Part shown: in pieces, positions 8,678 through 16,958 of the stretch
How the letters are laid out: each line of letters opens with the position of its first letter
How positions within the stretch are numbered: position 1 is the stretch's first letter
Origin: Lachnospiraceae oral taxon 107 str. F0167
GTDB taxonomy: Bacteria; Bacillota; Clostridia; Lachnospirales; Lachnospiraceae
Direction of reading: 5' to 3'
Length of the DNA stretch: 35,784 bases
Assembly: GCA_000209465.1 (NCBI GenBank)
Contig: GL890589.1
Location: 89,190-124,973, forward strand
Translations under genes and position numbers: made by a program
Notes under the pieces: model-generated
What the model was told of the DNA's origin: nothing
Databases searched by the model: none
Seen by the model: only the letters and a program-made list of their open reading frames with translations

Positions 8678-10419
8678 TATCCCATTGCCTCCCTTCTTTT
8701 AGAGAAATTTTCAAGATTCATCTGCTCTGTAAACAGATTTTCATAAGCGGATTTATTAGCCATAAGTTCGCTATGAACACCTGATTCAACTATATTTCCG
8801 TCCTTTAGCATAAAGATATTATCACTCTTTACCACATTTGCCAGTCTATGTGAGATAAGTATTATGGTCTTTTCTTTTGCGAGTTCATGAATTACATTCA
8901 TAATAATTTCTTCACTGCCGGCATCCACATTTGATGTTGCTTCATCAAAGATATAGACAGGAGTGTTGTGAAGCAATGCTCTTGCCAGTGATAATCTTTG
9001 CTTTTGACCTCCGGAGAGATTGCCGGCATTTGAAGTCAGCTTAGTATCAAGACCTTCTTGAGAATTGATAAAATCAAGAAGATTAACCTTTTGCAGTGCA
9101 TCATTCATTTCCGAAACGCTTGCATTCGGATTTCCCATCAATAGATTTTCTCTGACAGTACCTGCAAAAATCCAACTGCTATGACCGACCATGGTAAAAT
9201 TCTTCATAATACTTTCACTTGTAAGCTCACTATGTTCATCATCATTTATTTTTAAGCTGCCGCTATAATGTGGATTTCTCCCCATTAGTATGCCGGCAAT
9301 TGTGGATTTGCCGGAGCCTGAAACTCCGACAAGTGAAACAAAGGATTTTAGAGGGATATTCATATTGATTCCCTTTAAGATTTCCTTAGTAGGTTCATAT
9401 GAGAAGGATAGGTTTTCAAGGGATATATTGATATTATTATCAACAATTTTTTTATCTCCTCTTTTTTGTTCAGGAAGGTCAATAAATGCAAAAATATGAT
9501 CGCTTGCCTTCATACCGTTTATTCCTATATGGAAAAAGCTTCCAAGTATTCGCATGGGAAGGAAAAATTCGGCGGCGAGGAATAAAATCATAAGCATGCC
9601 AAAAAGTGATATTTCTCCTCTATAAAACTGCGCCAAAGCACTGATTATTCCGACGGCAGCACCACCATAGGCAACAATATCCATGACGGAAGTACTGTTT
9701 AGCTGCATCATTAAGACCTTCATTGTGATCTTTCTAAACTGCTCGGATTCCCTGTCCATATCATCTGCTGCCGCCTTATCGGCCCGATAAATCTTAAGCG
9801 TGGTCATACCATGAAGCTTTTCAAGGAAACTGTCTCCAAGTCCGTAATAAATATCAAAATAACTGCTAAGAAGTCTTTTGGCAACAAGCATTACAAGCAT
9901 AATAACAATAGGAATAAGAGGAACTGCAATTAAAAGAATTACTGCCGATTTCATACTTATTCTCATTACAACTATAAATAATGTAAGAGGTGCCAGTAAT
10001 GAATAAAAAAACTGACTCAAGTATCTGCTAAAGTATACTTCAAGCTGTTCCACACCTTCACCTGCCATCTGAACAATTTCGGATGTATGTACCTGTTCTC
10101 TATATGCCGGACCAAGTCGAAGCACCTTTTCATATATTTGATTGCGCAATATCCTTTTTACATTTGCACCTGCATGAAAGCTTGCATCGGTGTAAAAGCG
10201 GTCGCATAAGACTCGTATAAAAACACCTGTAATCACGGTGATAATAACTTTTATAATATTACTATCTGAAATTTTGTTATAAAAGGCATTATCAATAAGC
10301 TGCGTTATATTGATTGCAATTATGATTTGTGCAATCAGGGATATCCATTGCCAGAGTACCTGGTAAAGAATATATTTTCCGGAGCCTTTCAAAAGCCTGA
10401 TAAGTCTCATTTTGATCAT
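8677..10419 (-). CDS. cydD: ABC exporter half-transporter, CydD-like
   Basis: The 580-residue protein is the first gene of a two-gene minus-strand operon with the CydC-like half. A membrane domain (about 15-300, including the conserved GPAYREQVHTSEIVQMAGEG coupling region) precedes an ATPase with Walker A GVSGSGKST (about 362-370), a canonical LSGGQKQR signature (about 465), Walker B VYIFDEATSNVD (about 490) and ISHR. The HTSEIVQMAGEGVEQLE segment is typical of CydD-like halves. The start is the first Met (MIKMRLI), which has AAAGGAGGT about 4-5 bases upstream. The TAATG junction with the next gene suggests equal expression. Confidence 0.78.
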   Translation of the reverse strand: MIKMRLIRLLKGSGKYILYQVLWQWISLIAQIIIAINITQLIDNAFYNKISDSNIIKVIITVITGVFIRVLCDRFYTDASFHAGANVKRILRNQIYEKVLRLGPAYREQVHTSEIVQMAGEGVEQLEVYFSRYLSQFFYSLLAPLTLFIVVMRISMKSAVILLIAVPLIPIVIMLVMLVAKRLLSSYFDIYYGLGDSFLEKLHGMTTLKIYRADKAAADDMDRESEQFRKITMKVLMMQLNSTSVMDIVAYGGAAVGIISALAQFYRGEISLFGMLMILFLAAEFFLPMRILGSFFHIGINGMKASDHIFAFIDLPEQKRGDKKIVDNNINISLENLSFSYEPTKEILKGINMNIPLKSFVSLVGVSGSGKSTIAGILMGRNPHYSGSLKINDDEHSELTSESIMKNFTMVGHSSWIFAGTVRENLLMGNPNASVSEMNDALQKVNLLDFINSQEGLDTKLTSNAGNLSGGQKQRLSLARALLHNTPVYIFDEATSNVDAGSEEIIMNVIHELAKEKTIILISHRLANVVKSDNIFMLKDGNIVESGVHSELMANKSAYENLFTEQMNLENFSKRREAMG

Positions 10420-10448
10420 AAATACCTCCTTTGCTCCTGTTATATAAT

Positions 10449-10477
10449 ATAATAAAAATGCTGAAAAAGTGATTGAA
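10449..10477 (-). promoter_or_regulatory. Possible promoter of the CydDC-like operon
   Basis: On the minus strand TTCAAT (10472-10477), a 17-bp spacer and TATTAT (10449-10454) are arranged like a sigma-A promoter, 30 bases upstream of the start codon. The -35 is weak and the area is AT-rich, so alternatives exist. Confidence 0.3.
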
Positions 10478-10545
10478 TCGGATAAAACCGCATATATTAT
10501 TTGCAGGAATATTTAAGTTAGTTTATACTAATAATAGCATGTTTA

Positions 10546-10554
10546 TGGTATAAT
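10546..10554 (+). promoter_or_regulatory. Predicted extended -10 promoter of the SUFU gene
   Basis: TGG followed by TATAAT (10549-10554) forms an extended -10. No good -35 lies at normal spacing. It is about 105 bases upstream of the SUFU-domain start codon. Confidence 0.4.
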
Positions 10555-10660
10555 ATCAGTAAATCATTGCAAATGTATAGATCCTTTTACATGAGAATAG
10601 GCTTTGTACGGATATATTTATTTGCATCAGTATAAAAAATAGAAAGATAAAGGTGAAGAT

Positions 10661-11437
10661 ATGAGTTTAAAAAATGATGAAAACAATATAAGTGAGTTAA
10701 ATTCCGACAATAAGGGTGAAGAGTTGGAAATGACTCCTGAAAGAAAAGCCTATATAGAAAAATATGGTTCCGAGGATGGAGCAGCGCCGGGATGGGATGC
10801 TATTGATGTGGCATTAAAAAAAGTATATCCTGATACAGTAGAAAGGCATTACGGTACGATTATAAAATATTTTTTGGGTGGTAAGGATCCTTTGGACGGA
10901 ATAAGTATTTATGATAACCCGTCACAAGAGTTTCATCGCCATGTAGTCAGCTTTGGAATGTCTGAGCTTTATTATGCACCGGAAAGTGTAGGTAATGATT
11001 TCAGTCGCTGGGGATGTGAATTTACTATGAGACTTGTGCCATTTGAGGGTGATAAAGATGCGGAGAATCCGGATAGAAGTATTGCAAAACATGAGCCTTA
11101 TTGGGCAATGAATCTTATGCAAAATATTGCAAGATATGTATATGAAACAGGGGAATATTTTGAAGCATATCATTTTATGCCTGCCAATTCACCGATTAGA
11201 ATTGAAACCGATACAAAGCTTGTAGGGATTATCTTTGCTCCGGATCCACAGCTTGGAAGCATAGAAACAGAGCATGGCATAGTTGAGTTTTTACAAATGA
11301 TTGGCATTACTCAAAGAGAGCTTGACTGGCTTTTTGAAAACCCTACTACAAAAAGAGGTAAAGAGTTGGTGGATAAGATCAGAGAGGATAATCCACTGCT
11401 GATTACAGACCTGAAAAGAAGTAAGGAATATGTATAA
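10661..11437 (+). CDS. SUFU (suppressor of fused) domain protein
   Basis: The 258-residue cytoplasmic protein matches the bacterial SUFU domain: GWDAIDVALKKVYPDTVERH then YGTIIKYFLGGKDPLDGISI, FHRHVVSFGMSELYYAPES, a GCEFTMRLVPFEG block, PYWAMNLMQNIARYVYETGE and FAPDPQLGSIETEHG. Bacterial SUFU proteins are proposed immunity or adaptor proteins in polymorphic-toxin settings (established as a proposal); no toxin gene is visible here. The first 25 residues are acidic and probably flexible. AAAGGTG precedes the ATG. The DUF2500-type gene follows 10 bases later and is probably in the same operon. Confidence 0.85.
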   Translation: MSLKNDENNISELNSDNKGEELEMTPERKAYIEKYGSEDGAAPGWDAIDVALKKVYPDTVERHYGTIIKYFLGGKDPLDGISIYDNPSQEFHRHVVSFGMSELYYAPESVGNDFSRWGCEFTMRLVPFEGDKDAENPDRSIAKHEPYWAMNLMQNIARYVYETGEYFEAYHFMPANSPIRIETDTKLVGIIFAPDPQLGSIETEHGIVEFLQMIGITQRELDWLFENPTTKRGKELVDKIREDNPLLITDLKRSKEYV

Positions 11438-11447
11438 AGGAGAACAT

Positions 11448-11822
11448 ATGGACTTTGCATTTGATTATAATATGTTTAGGCTAATGTTCACTATGGTGTT
11501 CTTTATAATAATTGGAATGTTTGTCTTTATACTTATAAAAAATATTAAGACATGGAATCAAAATAATCATTCTCCAAGGCTTGATGTTGAAGCGGAGGTT
11601 GTTTCAAAAAGAACTGATGTTTCTTTTAATAATCATATGGGTGGAAACGCCTCAATGCTTTTACCGGGACCTACTATCTATTATGCTGTGTTTCAGGTGG
11701 AAAGCGGTGATCGTATGGAATTTAAAATAAGCGGCACTGAATACGGACAATTAGCAATAAAAGATAGAGGTAAGCTTTCATTTCAGGGAAGTAGATTTTT
11801 GAGTTTTAGCAGATATTTTTAA
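11448..11822 (+). CDS. DUF2500-like membrane-anchored protein
   Basis: ATG 11448 is chosen because AAAGGAG (11436-11442) sits 5 bases upstream; it overlaps the SUFU stop codon, so the two genes are coupled. The 124-residue protein has one N-terminal transmembrane helix (FRLMFTMVFFIIIGMFVFIL, about 9-28), a short basic linker and a small beta-rich domain with VEAEVVSKRTDVSFNNH, TIYYAVFQVESGDRMEFKIS and EYGQLAIKDRGKLSFQGSRF. This is the DUF2500 pattern; the function of that family is not known. The stop is only 11 bases from the convergent YgbA-like gene. Confidence 0.75.
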   Translation: MDFAFDYNMFRLMFTMVFFIIIGMFVFILIKNIKTWNQNNHSPRLDVEAEVVSKRTDVSFNNHMGGNASMLLPGPTIYYAVFQVESGDRMEFKISGTEYGQLAIKDRGKLSFQGSRFLSFSRYF

Positions 11823-11833
11823 ATATAATTTAA

Positions 11834-12172
11834 TTATTTTTGTTTTTGAGACAGAGTAGAAAAAGCATGGCGGATACATACAATAGGATGAGAAAATATC
11901 ATACGAGGACCTGAGTATCGCATAACTTCTTTTATTTTCTGTCTCATTTTGTCTGCATAGCAATGTACTTTACAGGTATTGCAAAAAGTTTTACTTTCCA
12001 TAAAAGGGCAATGCTCGATTCGTAAACGGGCATAATCCATAAGCTTTTGACACTCGGGGCATAATTTTTCATTATAAAGTACCTGATGCTTTCTGCGACA
12101 ATATAGTTCTATCATTTGGCTAATCAGCTGAATTTCTCCCTGCCTTTTCTTTTGTATTTTTTCTGAATTCAT
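11834..12172 (-). CDS. YgbA-like 'nitrous oxide-stimulated promoter' family protein
   Basis: The 112-residue protein has the pattern of the YgbA / nitrous-oxide-stimulated-promoter family: an N-terminal helix with MIELYCRRKH, CPECQKLMDYARLRIEHCPF, then KTFCNTCKVHCYADKMRQKI, KEVMRYSGPRMIFSHPI and a final basic helix. Many conserved cysteines suggest a metal- or Fe-S-binding protein; the E. coli member is linked to nitrosative stress. AAGGAT precedes the ATG. It lies downstream of the permease gene on the same strand but has its own promoter candidate (12228-12256). Confidence 0.85.
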   Translation of the reverse strand: MNSEKIQKKRQGEIQLISQMIELYCRRKHQVLYNEKLCPECQKLMDYARLRIEHCPFMESKTFCNTCKVHCYADKMRQKIKEVMRYSGPRMIFSHPIVCIRHAFSTLSQKQK

Positions 12173-12227
12173 ATCTTTATCCTTTCGATATAGGAGTGAT
12201 GATTACCACTTTACACTTCATATCTTT

Positions 12228-12256
12228 AATATACTTATAGAATAGATATAAATCAA
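12228..12256 (-). promoter_or_regulatory. Predicted sigma-A promoter of the YgbA-like gene
   Basis: On the minus strand TTGATT (12251-12256), a 17-bp spacer and TATATT (12228-12233) form a good promoter about 55 bases upstream of the start codon. The -35 overlaps one arm of an inverted pair ATCAAT (12252-12257) / ATTGAT (12276-12281), a possible regulator site. Confidence 0.5.
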
Positions 12257-12315
12257 TAGAAACAAAAATTTTTACATTGATAAAGGCAGGATAGTATATA
12301 ATAACACGGTTTTAA

Positions 12316-14196
12316 TTATGCTTCATAAATATTATCAAAAATTTTCTTTTGATATTTTCTTTTTATAATTATATATAAAATCAATTCTGTAAGCAGATAT
12401 ATAAAACTGCAAATTAAAGCCAGACCTGTATAGGAGGTTAATGTCAATTGATTTATAATACCTATAATTATCCATGATATAACAAGTGCCGTCATAAAGG
12501 GAAGAACGAAAAGCCATCTCAATGTACTTGCCAGTATATCTTTTAATTCAGCTTTGCTAAGTCCCATTTTTATCATTATACTGTATTTTTTGCTTTCTTC
12601 TTCTACAGAAGAATAAAGTCTTGAGTATATAATACTTGCTATTCCTATTAAAAATGATATACATAATATACTGCCCACATAAGAAACCAGTCTTCTTGTC
12701 AGATTTTCGAAGTCATAATAAAAAATATAAGATATCAGGCTTTCTTTTCCCTCTTCAAATCCTATAAGCTTTTTTATATTTGCCAAATCCTCACTGCCGC
12801 CATTTGTCAAATCACTCTGCGTAAAAGCATATATTCTATCTTTAACCAAGGCGGATGATATTGATTCATAGCTTTTATCAGAAATGACAGTAACACTTGT
12901 AAAATATCCTGACATTGAAATTATTCTTTTATCAGTTCCTATTTCCTTTGTGATACCATGATCTGAAATCTCATTTTTTACAACATCAGGTAATATAGGC
13001 TTGCTTTTTCCGTCCACTCCTACAAGGAAATATTCATTATCAGAGAGATTAATCTTTTCTCTGTTTAAAAAGTCTGCCACCTCATTATACATAGTATTTG
13101 ATAAAATGATATGTCTTACAGTTCTTGCTTTATTTTTCAGCTCGGCATAGGAGATGGTAAGCTTTTTAAAGCCGTCCGCAGATTTAATTTCATCTGCTAT
13201 CAGTTTGGCCTTTCTTTCTCCTTCTGCTTCGTCTTCCCAGTTTGCATACATATATGAATAGGGCATTATCTTCTCTGTATCTTCGGTAACATTCATAGGT
13301 GCACCAACTATATATACAAAGGCGGTAAGTATTATGGAAAACAAAATCATAGTAGCAGTCATTGTTTTTATATTTGTATTTACCTTATACTTAAAATTGC
13401 TAAGCTTTATCAAATTATTTTTTATATAAATACGTCCGCTTTTTTTCATAAAAAAATTATAGATATTAAAAATCAGATTATAAATAAAGTATGAAAAACT
13501 TATACCGGCAAGTATTTCAAATATATAGATAAAGCCGGAAAAATTTCTTTGTATATGTAAATAAATTGTAATGGGCAATATAATAATAACCGCTATCAGT
13601 GAAAGCAGGAAATGATTTTTTTCAGCCAGTTCTTCTTTTTTTAAGAGGTCAATTATTTTTTTCTTTCTTAAAATCACAGGAGCAATCAATGATATAAGTA
13701 AAAATAGTCCGCCCATTAAAAAAACAGTGAGTATCAGCGGTGTAAGAGGGAAATAAAAGTATAAATTTAATCCGTCTATCAGTGATTGTGCAATCATTAA
13801 AAATATTTTTGAAAAAACTAATCCCATTATTATTCCGATAAGCAGTGCAAATATTGAAATTATTATATTTTCAAAAAAAATCAGTGTATTAAACTGCCCT
13901 TTACTTGCACCTATAATATTCAGTATTGCAAATTGTTTACTTCTGTTTTTCAAAAAATTGCCCACGGAATATAAAATCAGTACAAAAGAAAAAAGCATGG
14001 ATATTATACTTGCCATAAATAATATAATGCCTATAGTGCTTCCCGAATCCACTATTTTTAATGCCGGATGCATGGCAAGGTTTGAAAAGAGAAAAAAGAT
14101 AAAAATAGAGAATACGCAGCTGAAAAAATGATATAAATAAGTTTTAAAATCTCTTTTTATATTATTGTATGCAAAATTAAATAATGTCAATTTCAT
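12316..14196 (-). CDS. bceB: BceB-type FtsX-like ABC permease
   Basis: The 626-residue protein has the BceB layout: N-terminal MKLTLFNFAYNNIKRDFKTY with the first helix, about ten membrane helices in all, and one large extracytoplasmic domain (roughly residues 300-500) between later helices. In this family that domain senses or binds peptide antibiotics. The NIIGASKGQFNTLIFFEN and KMGLSKAELKDILASTLRWL segments are the cytoplasmic coupling regions typical of FtsX-like permeases. ATG 14196 is preferred over TTG 14205 because it gives the conserved MKLTLFN start; it lies inside the ATPase gene (20-bp overlap), with GGGGGTG just upstream. Together with BceA, BceS and BceR it should confer resistance to a bacitracin- or lantibiotic-like peptide. 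Specificity cannot be read from the sequence. Confidence 0.85.
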   Translation of the reverse strand: MKLTLFNFAYNNIKRDFKTYLYHFFSCVFSIFIFFLFSNLAMHPALKIVDSGSTIGIILFMASIISMLFSFVLILYSVGNFLKNRSKQFAILNIIGASKGQFNTLIFFENIIISIFALLIGIIMGLVFSKIFLMIAQSLIDGLNLYFYFPLTPLILTVFLMGGLFLLISLIAPVILRKKKIIDLLKKEELAEKNHFLLSLIAVIIILPITIYLHIQRNFSGFIYIFEILAGISFSYFIYNLIFNIYNFFMKKSGRIYIKNNLIKLSNFKYKVNTNIKTMTATMILFSIILTAFVYIVGAPMNVTEDTEKIMPYSYMYANWEDEAEGERKAKLIADEIKSADGFKKLTISYAELKNKARTVRHIILSNTMYNEVADFLNREKINLSDNEYFLVGVDGKSKPILPDVVKNEISDHGITKEIGTDKRIISMSGYFTSVTVISDKSYESISSALVKDRIYAFTQSDLTNGGSEDLANIKKLIGFEEGKESLISYIFYYDFENLTRRLVSYVGSILCISFLIGIASIIYSRLYSSVEEESKKYSIMIKMGLSKAELKDILASTLRWLFVLPFMTALVISWIIIGIINQLTLTSYTGLALICSFIYLLTELILYIIIKRKYQKKIFDNIYEA

Positions 14197-14932
14197 CACC
14201 CCCAAGCAAACTCATAGTGTTGAGTATTTCTCTTTTATAGTTTTTATTATCATTTCTGTTAATGATTTCCTGATAAATATTGCCGTCTTTTATGATATAG
14301 GTTTTATCTGAATATGATGCGATATTGGGATCATGGGTTACCATAATAATGGTTACATTCATGGATTCATTCAGTTTTTTAAAAAGCTTCATCACATCCT
14401 TTGCCGCCTTTGAGTCCAAATTACCGGTCGGTTCATCTGCAAGCAGTATTGAAGGTTCATTTATTACAGCCCTTGCTATAGCTACTCTTTGAGCCTGTCC
14501 TCCTGATATTTCATAGGTTCTTTTATGAAGTAAATGGGAGATACCGAGAAGTTCACTGATTTCTTCAAGCTTTGTTTTCATTGTTTTAACATCTGCCTTA
14601 TCAAGTGTAAGCGGAAGTATGATATTTTCTCCGACTGTCAAGGTATTTATTAAATTAAATTGCTGAAATACAAATCCCAGTTCTTTTCTCCTGAATGTTG
14701 AAAGCTGTTTGGAGTTCATTTCATAGGGATTTTTACCCGCAATTAAAACCGAACCTGAGGTGGGCTTATCAATAGTGGATATAGTATTTAAAAAGGTACT
14801 TTTTCCGCTTCCGCTGGGGCCCATTATAGCAACAAACTCACCCTCACAAACTTCCATATTTATATTCTCCAGGGCTTTTAATGATATCTTTCCCTTATAT
14901 ATTTTTTCAAGATTTGAAACTTTTAATATCAT
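14177..14932 (-). CDS. bceA: BceA-type ABC transporter ATPase
   Basis: The 251-residue ATPase has Walker A GPSGSGKST (38-46), Q-loop FVFQQFN (about 88-94), signature ISGGQAQR (142-149), Walker B ILLADEPTGNLD (162-173) and H-loop VTHD. The layout is that of the MacB/BceA/LolD subfamily that pairs with FtsX-like permeases. It ends inside the start of the BceB-type gene. It is separated from the two-component genes by 167 bases holding a terminator and a BceR-type operator, so its transcription is probably controlled by the adjacent response regulator. Confidence 0.9.
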   Translation of the reverse strand: MILKVSNLEKIYKGKISLKALENINMEVCEGEFVAIMGPSGSGKSTFLNTISTIDKPTSGSVLIAGKNPYEMNSKQLSTFRRKELGFVFQQFNLINTLTVGENIILPLTLDKADVKTMKTKLEEISELLGISHLLHKRTYEISGGQAQRVAIARAVINEPSILLADEPTGNLDSKAAKDVMKLFKKLNESMNVTIIMVTHDPNIASYSDKTYIIKDGNIYQEIINRNDNKNYKREILNTMSLLGGDEIDII

Positions 14933-15028
14933 ATTTTACTCCCAAAATTTTAGTAGTAGTTTTAATAACCCTCTCCAAGGTCTTTTTAAATTAAATATTT
15001 TAATCTATGCCATGATTTTAGCAGATGC

Positions 15029-15077
15029 AATATAAAATAAAAATCCGGTAACATTACAAAAGCTTACATTTTTGTAA
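15029..15077 (-). promoter_or_regulatory. BceR-type operator and promoter of the ABC transporter genes
   Basis: TTACA-N4-TGTAA (15064-15077) matches the inverted repeat TNACA-N4-TGTAA described for BceR-like regulators. Four bases away on the minus strand is TTGTAA (15054-15059) as a -35, followed at 17-19 bp by an AT-rich -10 (TTATAT or TATATT, 15029-15035). The geometry fits an activator bound just upstream of the -35. Confidence 0.65.
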
Positions 15078-15084
15078 TATTACC
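15037..15084 (-). terminator. Intrinsic terminator of the two-component genes
   Basis: In the minus-strand RNA, GGTAATATTACAAAA pairs with TTTTGTAATGTTACC (plus 15070-15084 with 15047-15061) over 15 bp with one G-U pair and an 8-base loop, followed by GGATTTTTATTTT. The G-U pair is allowed only in the minus-strand transcript, which supports that direction. It overlaps the BceR-type operator. Confidence 0.7.
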
Positions 15085-15099
15085 AGTGTATGGATTTTA

Positions 15100-16089
15100 T
15101 TAAAAAATAATGGTCATTGTTGTGCCGTCATTTATATTCGAGTTCACCTCTATTTTATGTCCCAGATATTCACTGACCTTTTTGACTATATAAAGTCCTA
15201 TTCCGCTTGAATCGGCATTATTTCTTCCGTTTTTTCCTATATAGAACAGTTCAAAAATGTTTTTTAAATCAGCAGGCTCTATTCCTATACCATGGTCAAT
15301 GATAGAGAGGTAAACTTTATCTTCAATTTTCCCTGCGCACACATTTACTGTTTGACCGATATTACTGTATTTTACCGCATTAGTGAGGAGCTGGTGAATA
15401 ACTAATTTTAACCATTTGGAGTCTGAATACACATAGATATCATCATTTATATCAAGCCTCGGATATATCTGAGATGTTATAAAGTAATCCTTTAAGCTAT
15501 TGATACATTCCTTGCAAATACTCTTAAGAGCTACTTTTTCGGATACAAAATCATTTTTAAATTCATCCAAACGGTAGATATCAAGGATTTGATTCAGATT
15601 GTATTCCAAAGTATTTATATTTCTGCCTATCTTTTTATAATCATCCTCATCACTATGATTTTCACAAATAAGCTTAAGCACAGACAGAGGTGTTTTCATC
15701 TGATGCACAAATCTGTATATCATAACCTTTTGCATTCTTTTATCCTGCTTTTGTGCTATTTCCCTATCGCTGTTAATTTTTATTATTTCTTCAATCATCA
15801 GATTATAATTTTTTTCGAGTTCACTTCTTGGCTCTTCGATCAGATAATCATTTAAAAGAGGACTTTTTAGTAAGAACTTTTCGTATATCCTCCCTGTTTT
15901 ATAAAGTCTGGTTAAAATAAATAAGCTCAGCATAAAAAATACTAAGAATCCGAAATAGAAAATCTCATCAAACCATATTCCCTTAATAAAAAATAAGATA
16001 CCAAAGAAAAATAATTGTGTCAGGAATACAATCAAATAAAGTAAAATATTGTCTGAAAAAAATAATTTTAAACTATCTTTATTTTTCAT
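15100..16089 (-). CDS. bceS: BceS-type intramembrane-sensing histidine kinase
   Basis: The 329-residue kinase has two N-terminal membrane helices (about 14-36 and 40-62) with almost no outside loop, the hallmark of intramembrane-sensing kinases that depend on their ABC transporter for input. The H-box is FVHQMKTPLSVLK with the phosphorylated His at 129. The N-box is LVIHQLLTNAVKYS, and the G-boxes are IIDHGIGIEP and SSGIGLYIVKKV. The N-terminus overlaps the response regulator gene by 11 bases, so both are translated together; AAGGTGG precedes the ATG. Confidence 0.9.
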   Translation of the reverse strand: MKNKDSLKLFFSDNILLYLIVFLTQLFFFGILFFIKGIWFDEIFYFGFLVFFMLSLFILTRLYKTGRIYEKFLLKSPLLNDYLIEEPRSELEKNYNLMIEEIIKINSDREIAQKQDKRMQKVMIYRFVHQMKTPLSVLKLICENHSDEDDYKKIGRNINTLEYNLNQILDIYRLDEFKNDFVSEKVALKSICKECINSLKDYFITSQIYPRLDINDDIYVYSDSKWLKLVIHQLLTNAVKYSNIGQTVNVCAGKIEDKVYLSIIDHGIGIEPADLKNIFELFYIGKNGRNNADSSGIGLYIVKKVSEYLGHKIEVNSNINDGTTMTIIF

Positions 16090-16765
16090 ATTCCACCTTA
16101 TAGCCCATACCTCTTACGGTTATTACCTGTAGTCCGGATTCCAGATCCTTAAGCTTCTTTCTTACCCTGCTGACAGTTACATTCAAGGTGTTTTCTTCTA
16201 CAAACATATCACTGTCCCAGATTTCGGAAAGTATTTTTTCACGACTTACCACATTTGGATAGCTTTCAAATAAGATACCTATTAATATTGCCTCATTTTT
16301 TGCAAGATCAATCTGATTATCTCTGCATTTTAGTGTAAAGCGCAGCTTATTAAAGGAGCAGTCTCCAAGCTCAAGCGACGATTCTCCTCCGGAGTATTCG
16401 CCATAGGCTCTTCTAAGTTGGGAATTGATTTTTGCAAGTAAAAGTTCATAGGAGAACGGTTTTGTGACATAGTCATCACCTCCGCTCATAATTGCCCTGA
16501 CCTGATCATAATCCTCGGTTCTTGCAGACATAAATATGATTGGAACCTTAGTCGCTTTTCTTATTTGACTACACCAGTAAAAACCGTCATAGTATGGGAT
16601 ATTGATATCAAGCAGGATTAAATTAGGGCTGTGTTTTTCAATAAATTTATCAATACTTTTAAAATCTTCACAAATAAAAACTTCAAAATCATATCTTATA
16701 AGATGTTCCCTTACAATATTTGCAAGATCTGAATCATCTTCAATCATACATATTTTAAATGTCAT
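16079..16765 (-). CDS. bceR: BceR-type OmpR-family response regulator
   Basis: The 228-residue regulator has an acidic pocket EDD (9-11), phospho-acceptor Asp53 in LILLDINIPYYDGF, Ser80 in IIFMSAR and Lys102 in YVTKPF. A winged-helix OmpR-type DNA-binding domain follows, with REKILSEIWDSDMFVEENTL, TVSRVRKKL and VRGMGYK. It is the first gene of the two-gene unit with the kinase. Its likely target is the TTACA-N4-TGTAA site before the ABC ATPase gene. Confidence 0.9.
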   Translation of the reverse strand: MTFKICMIEDDSDLANIVREHLIRYDFEVFICEDFKSIDKFIEKHSPNLILLDINIPYYDGFYWCSQIRKATKVPIIFMSARTEDYDQVRAIMSGGDDYVTKPFSYELLLAKINSQLRRAYGEYSGGESSLELGDCSFNKLRFTLKCRDNQIDLAKNEAILIGILFESYPNVVSREKILSEIWDSDMFVEENTLNVTVSRVRKKLKDLESGLQVITVRGMGYKVEYEK

Positions 16766-16797
16766 ATTTTTATCCTTTAAATTATTATTTAAAATAT

Positions 16798-16827
16798 TTT
16801 ATAGTATAACATTTATCTACCTGTCAA
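16798..16827 (-). promoter_or_regulatory. Predicted promoter of the two-component genes
   Basis: On the minus strand a perfect TTGACA (16822-16827), an 18-bp spacer and TATAAA (16798-16803) lie about 33 bases before the response regulator start codon. No TTACA-N4-TGTAA motif is seen here, suggesting constitutive expression of the regulator pair. Confidence 0.6.
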
Positions 16828-16903
16828 GTTAATAGATATATGTTGAAGATTTTATAAAGACTTCAAATTAAATAATATACGCAAATGAAAGTAGTTTTAA
16901 ATG

Positions 16904-16912
16904 TGTTATAAT
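16904..16912 (+). promoter_or_regulatory. Predicted extended -10 promoter of the phosphofructokinase-like gene
   Basis: TGT followed by a perfect TATAAT (16907-16912) is an extended -10, 46 bases upstream of the ATG. No strong -35 is visible. Confidence 0.45.
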
Positions 16913-16958
16913 ATATCAAATAAAAAGATGTTTTCTTTATACAAGTGGGGAGGTGTGT

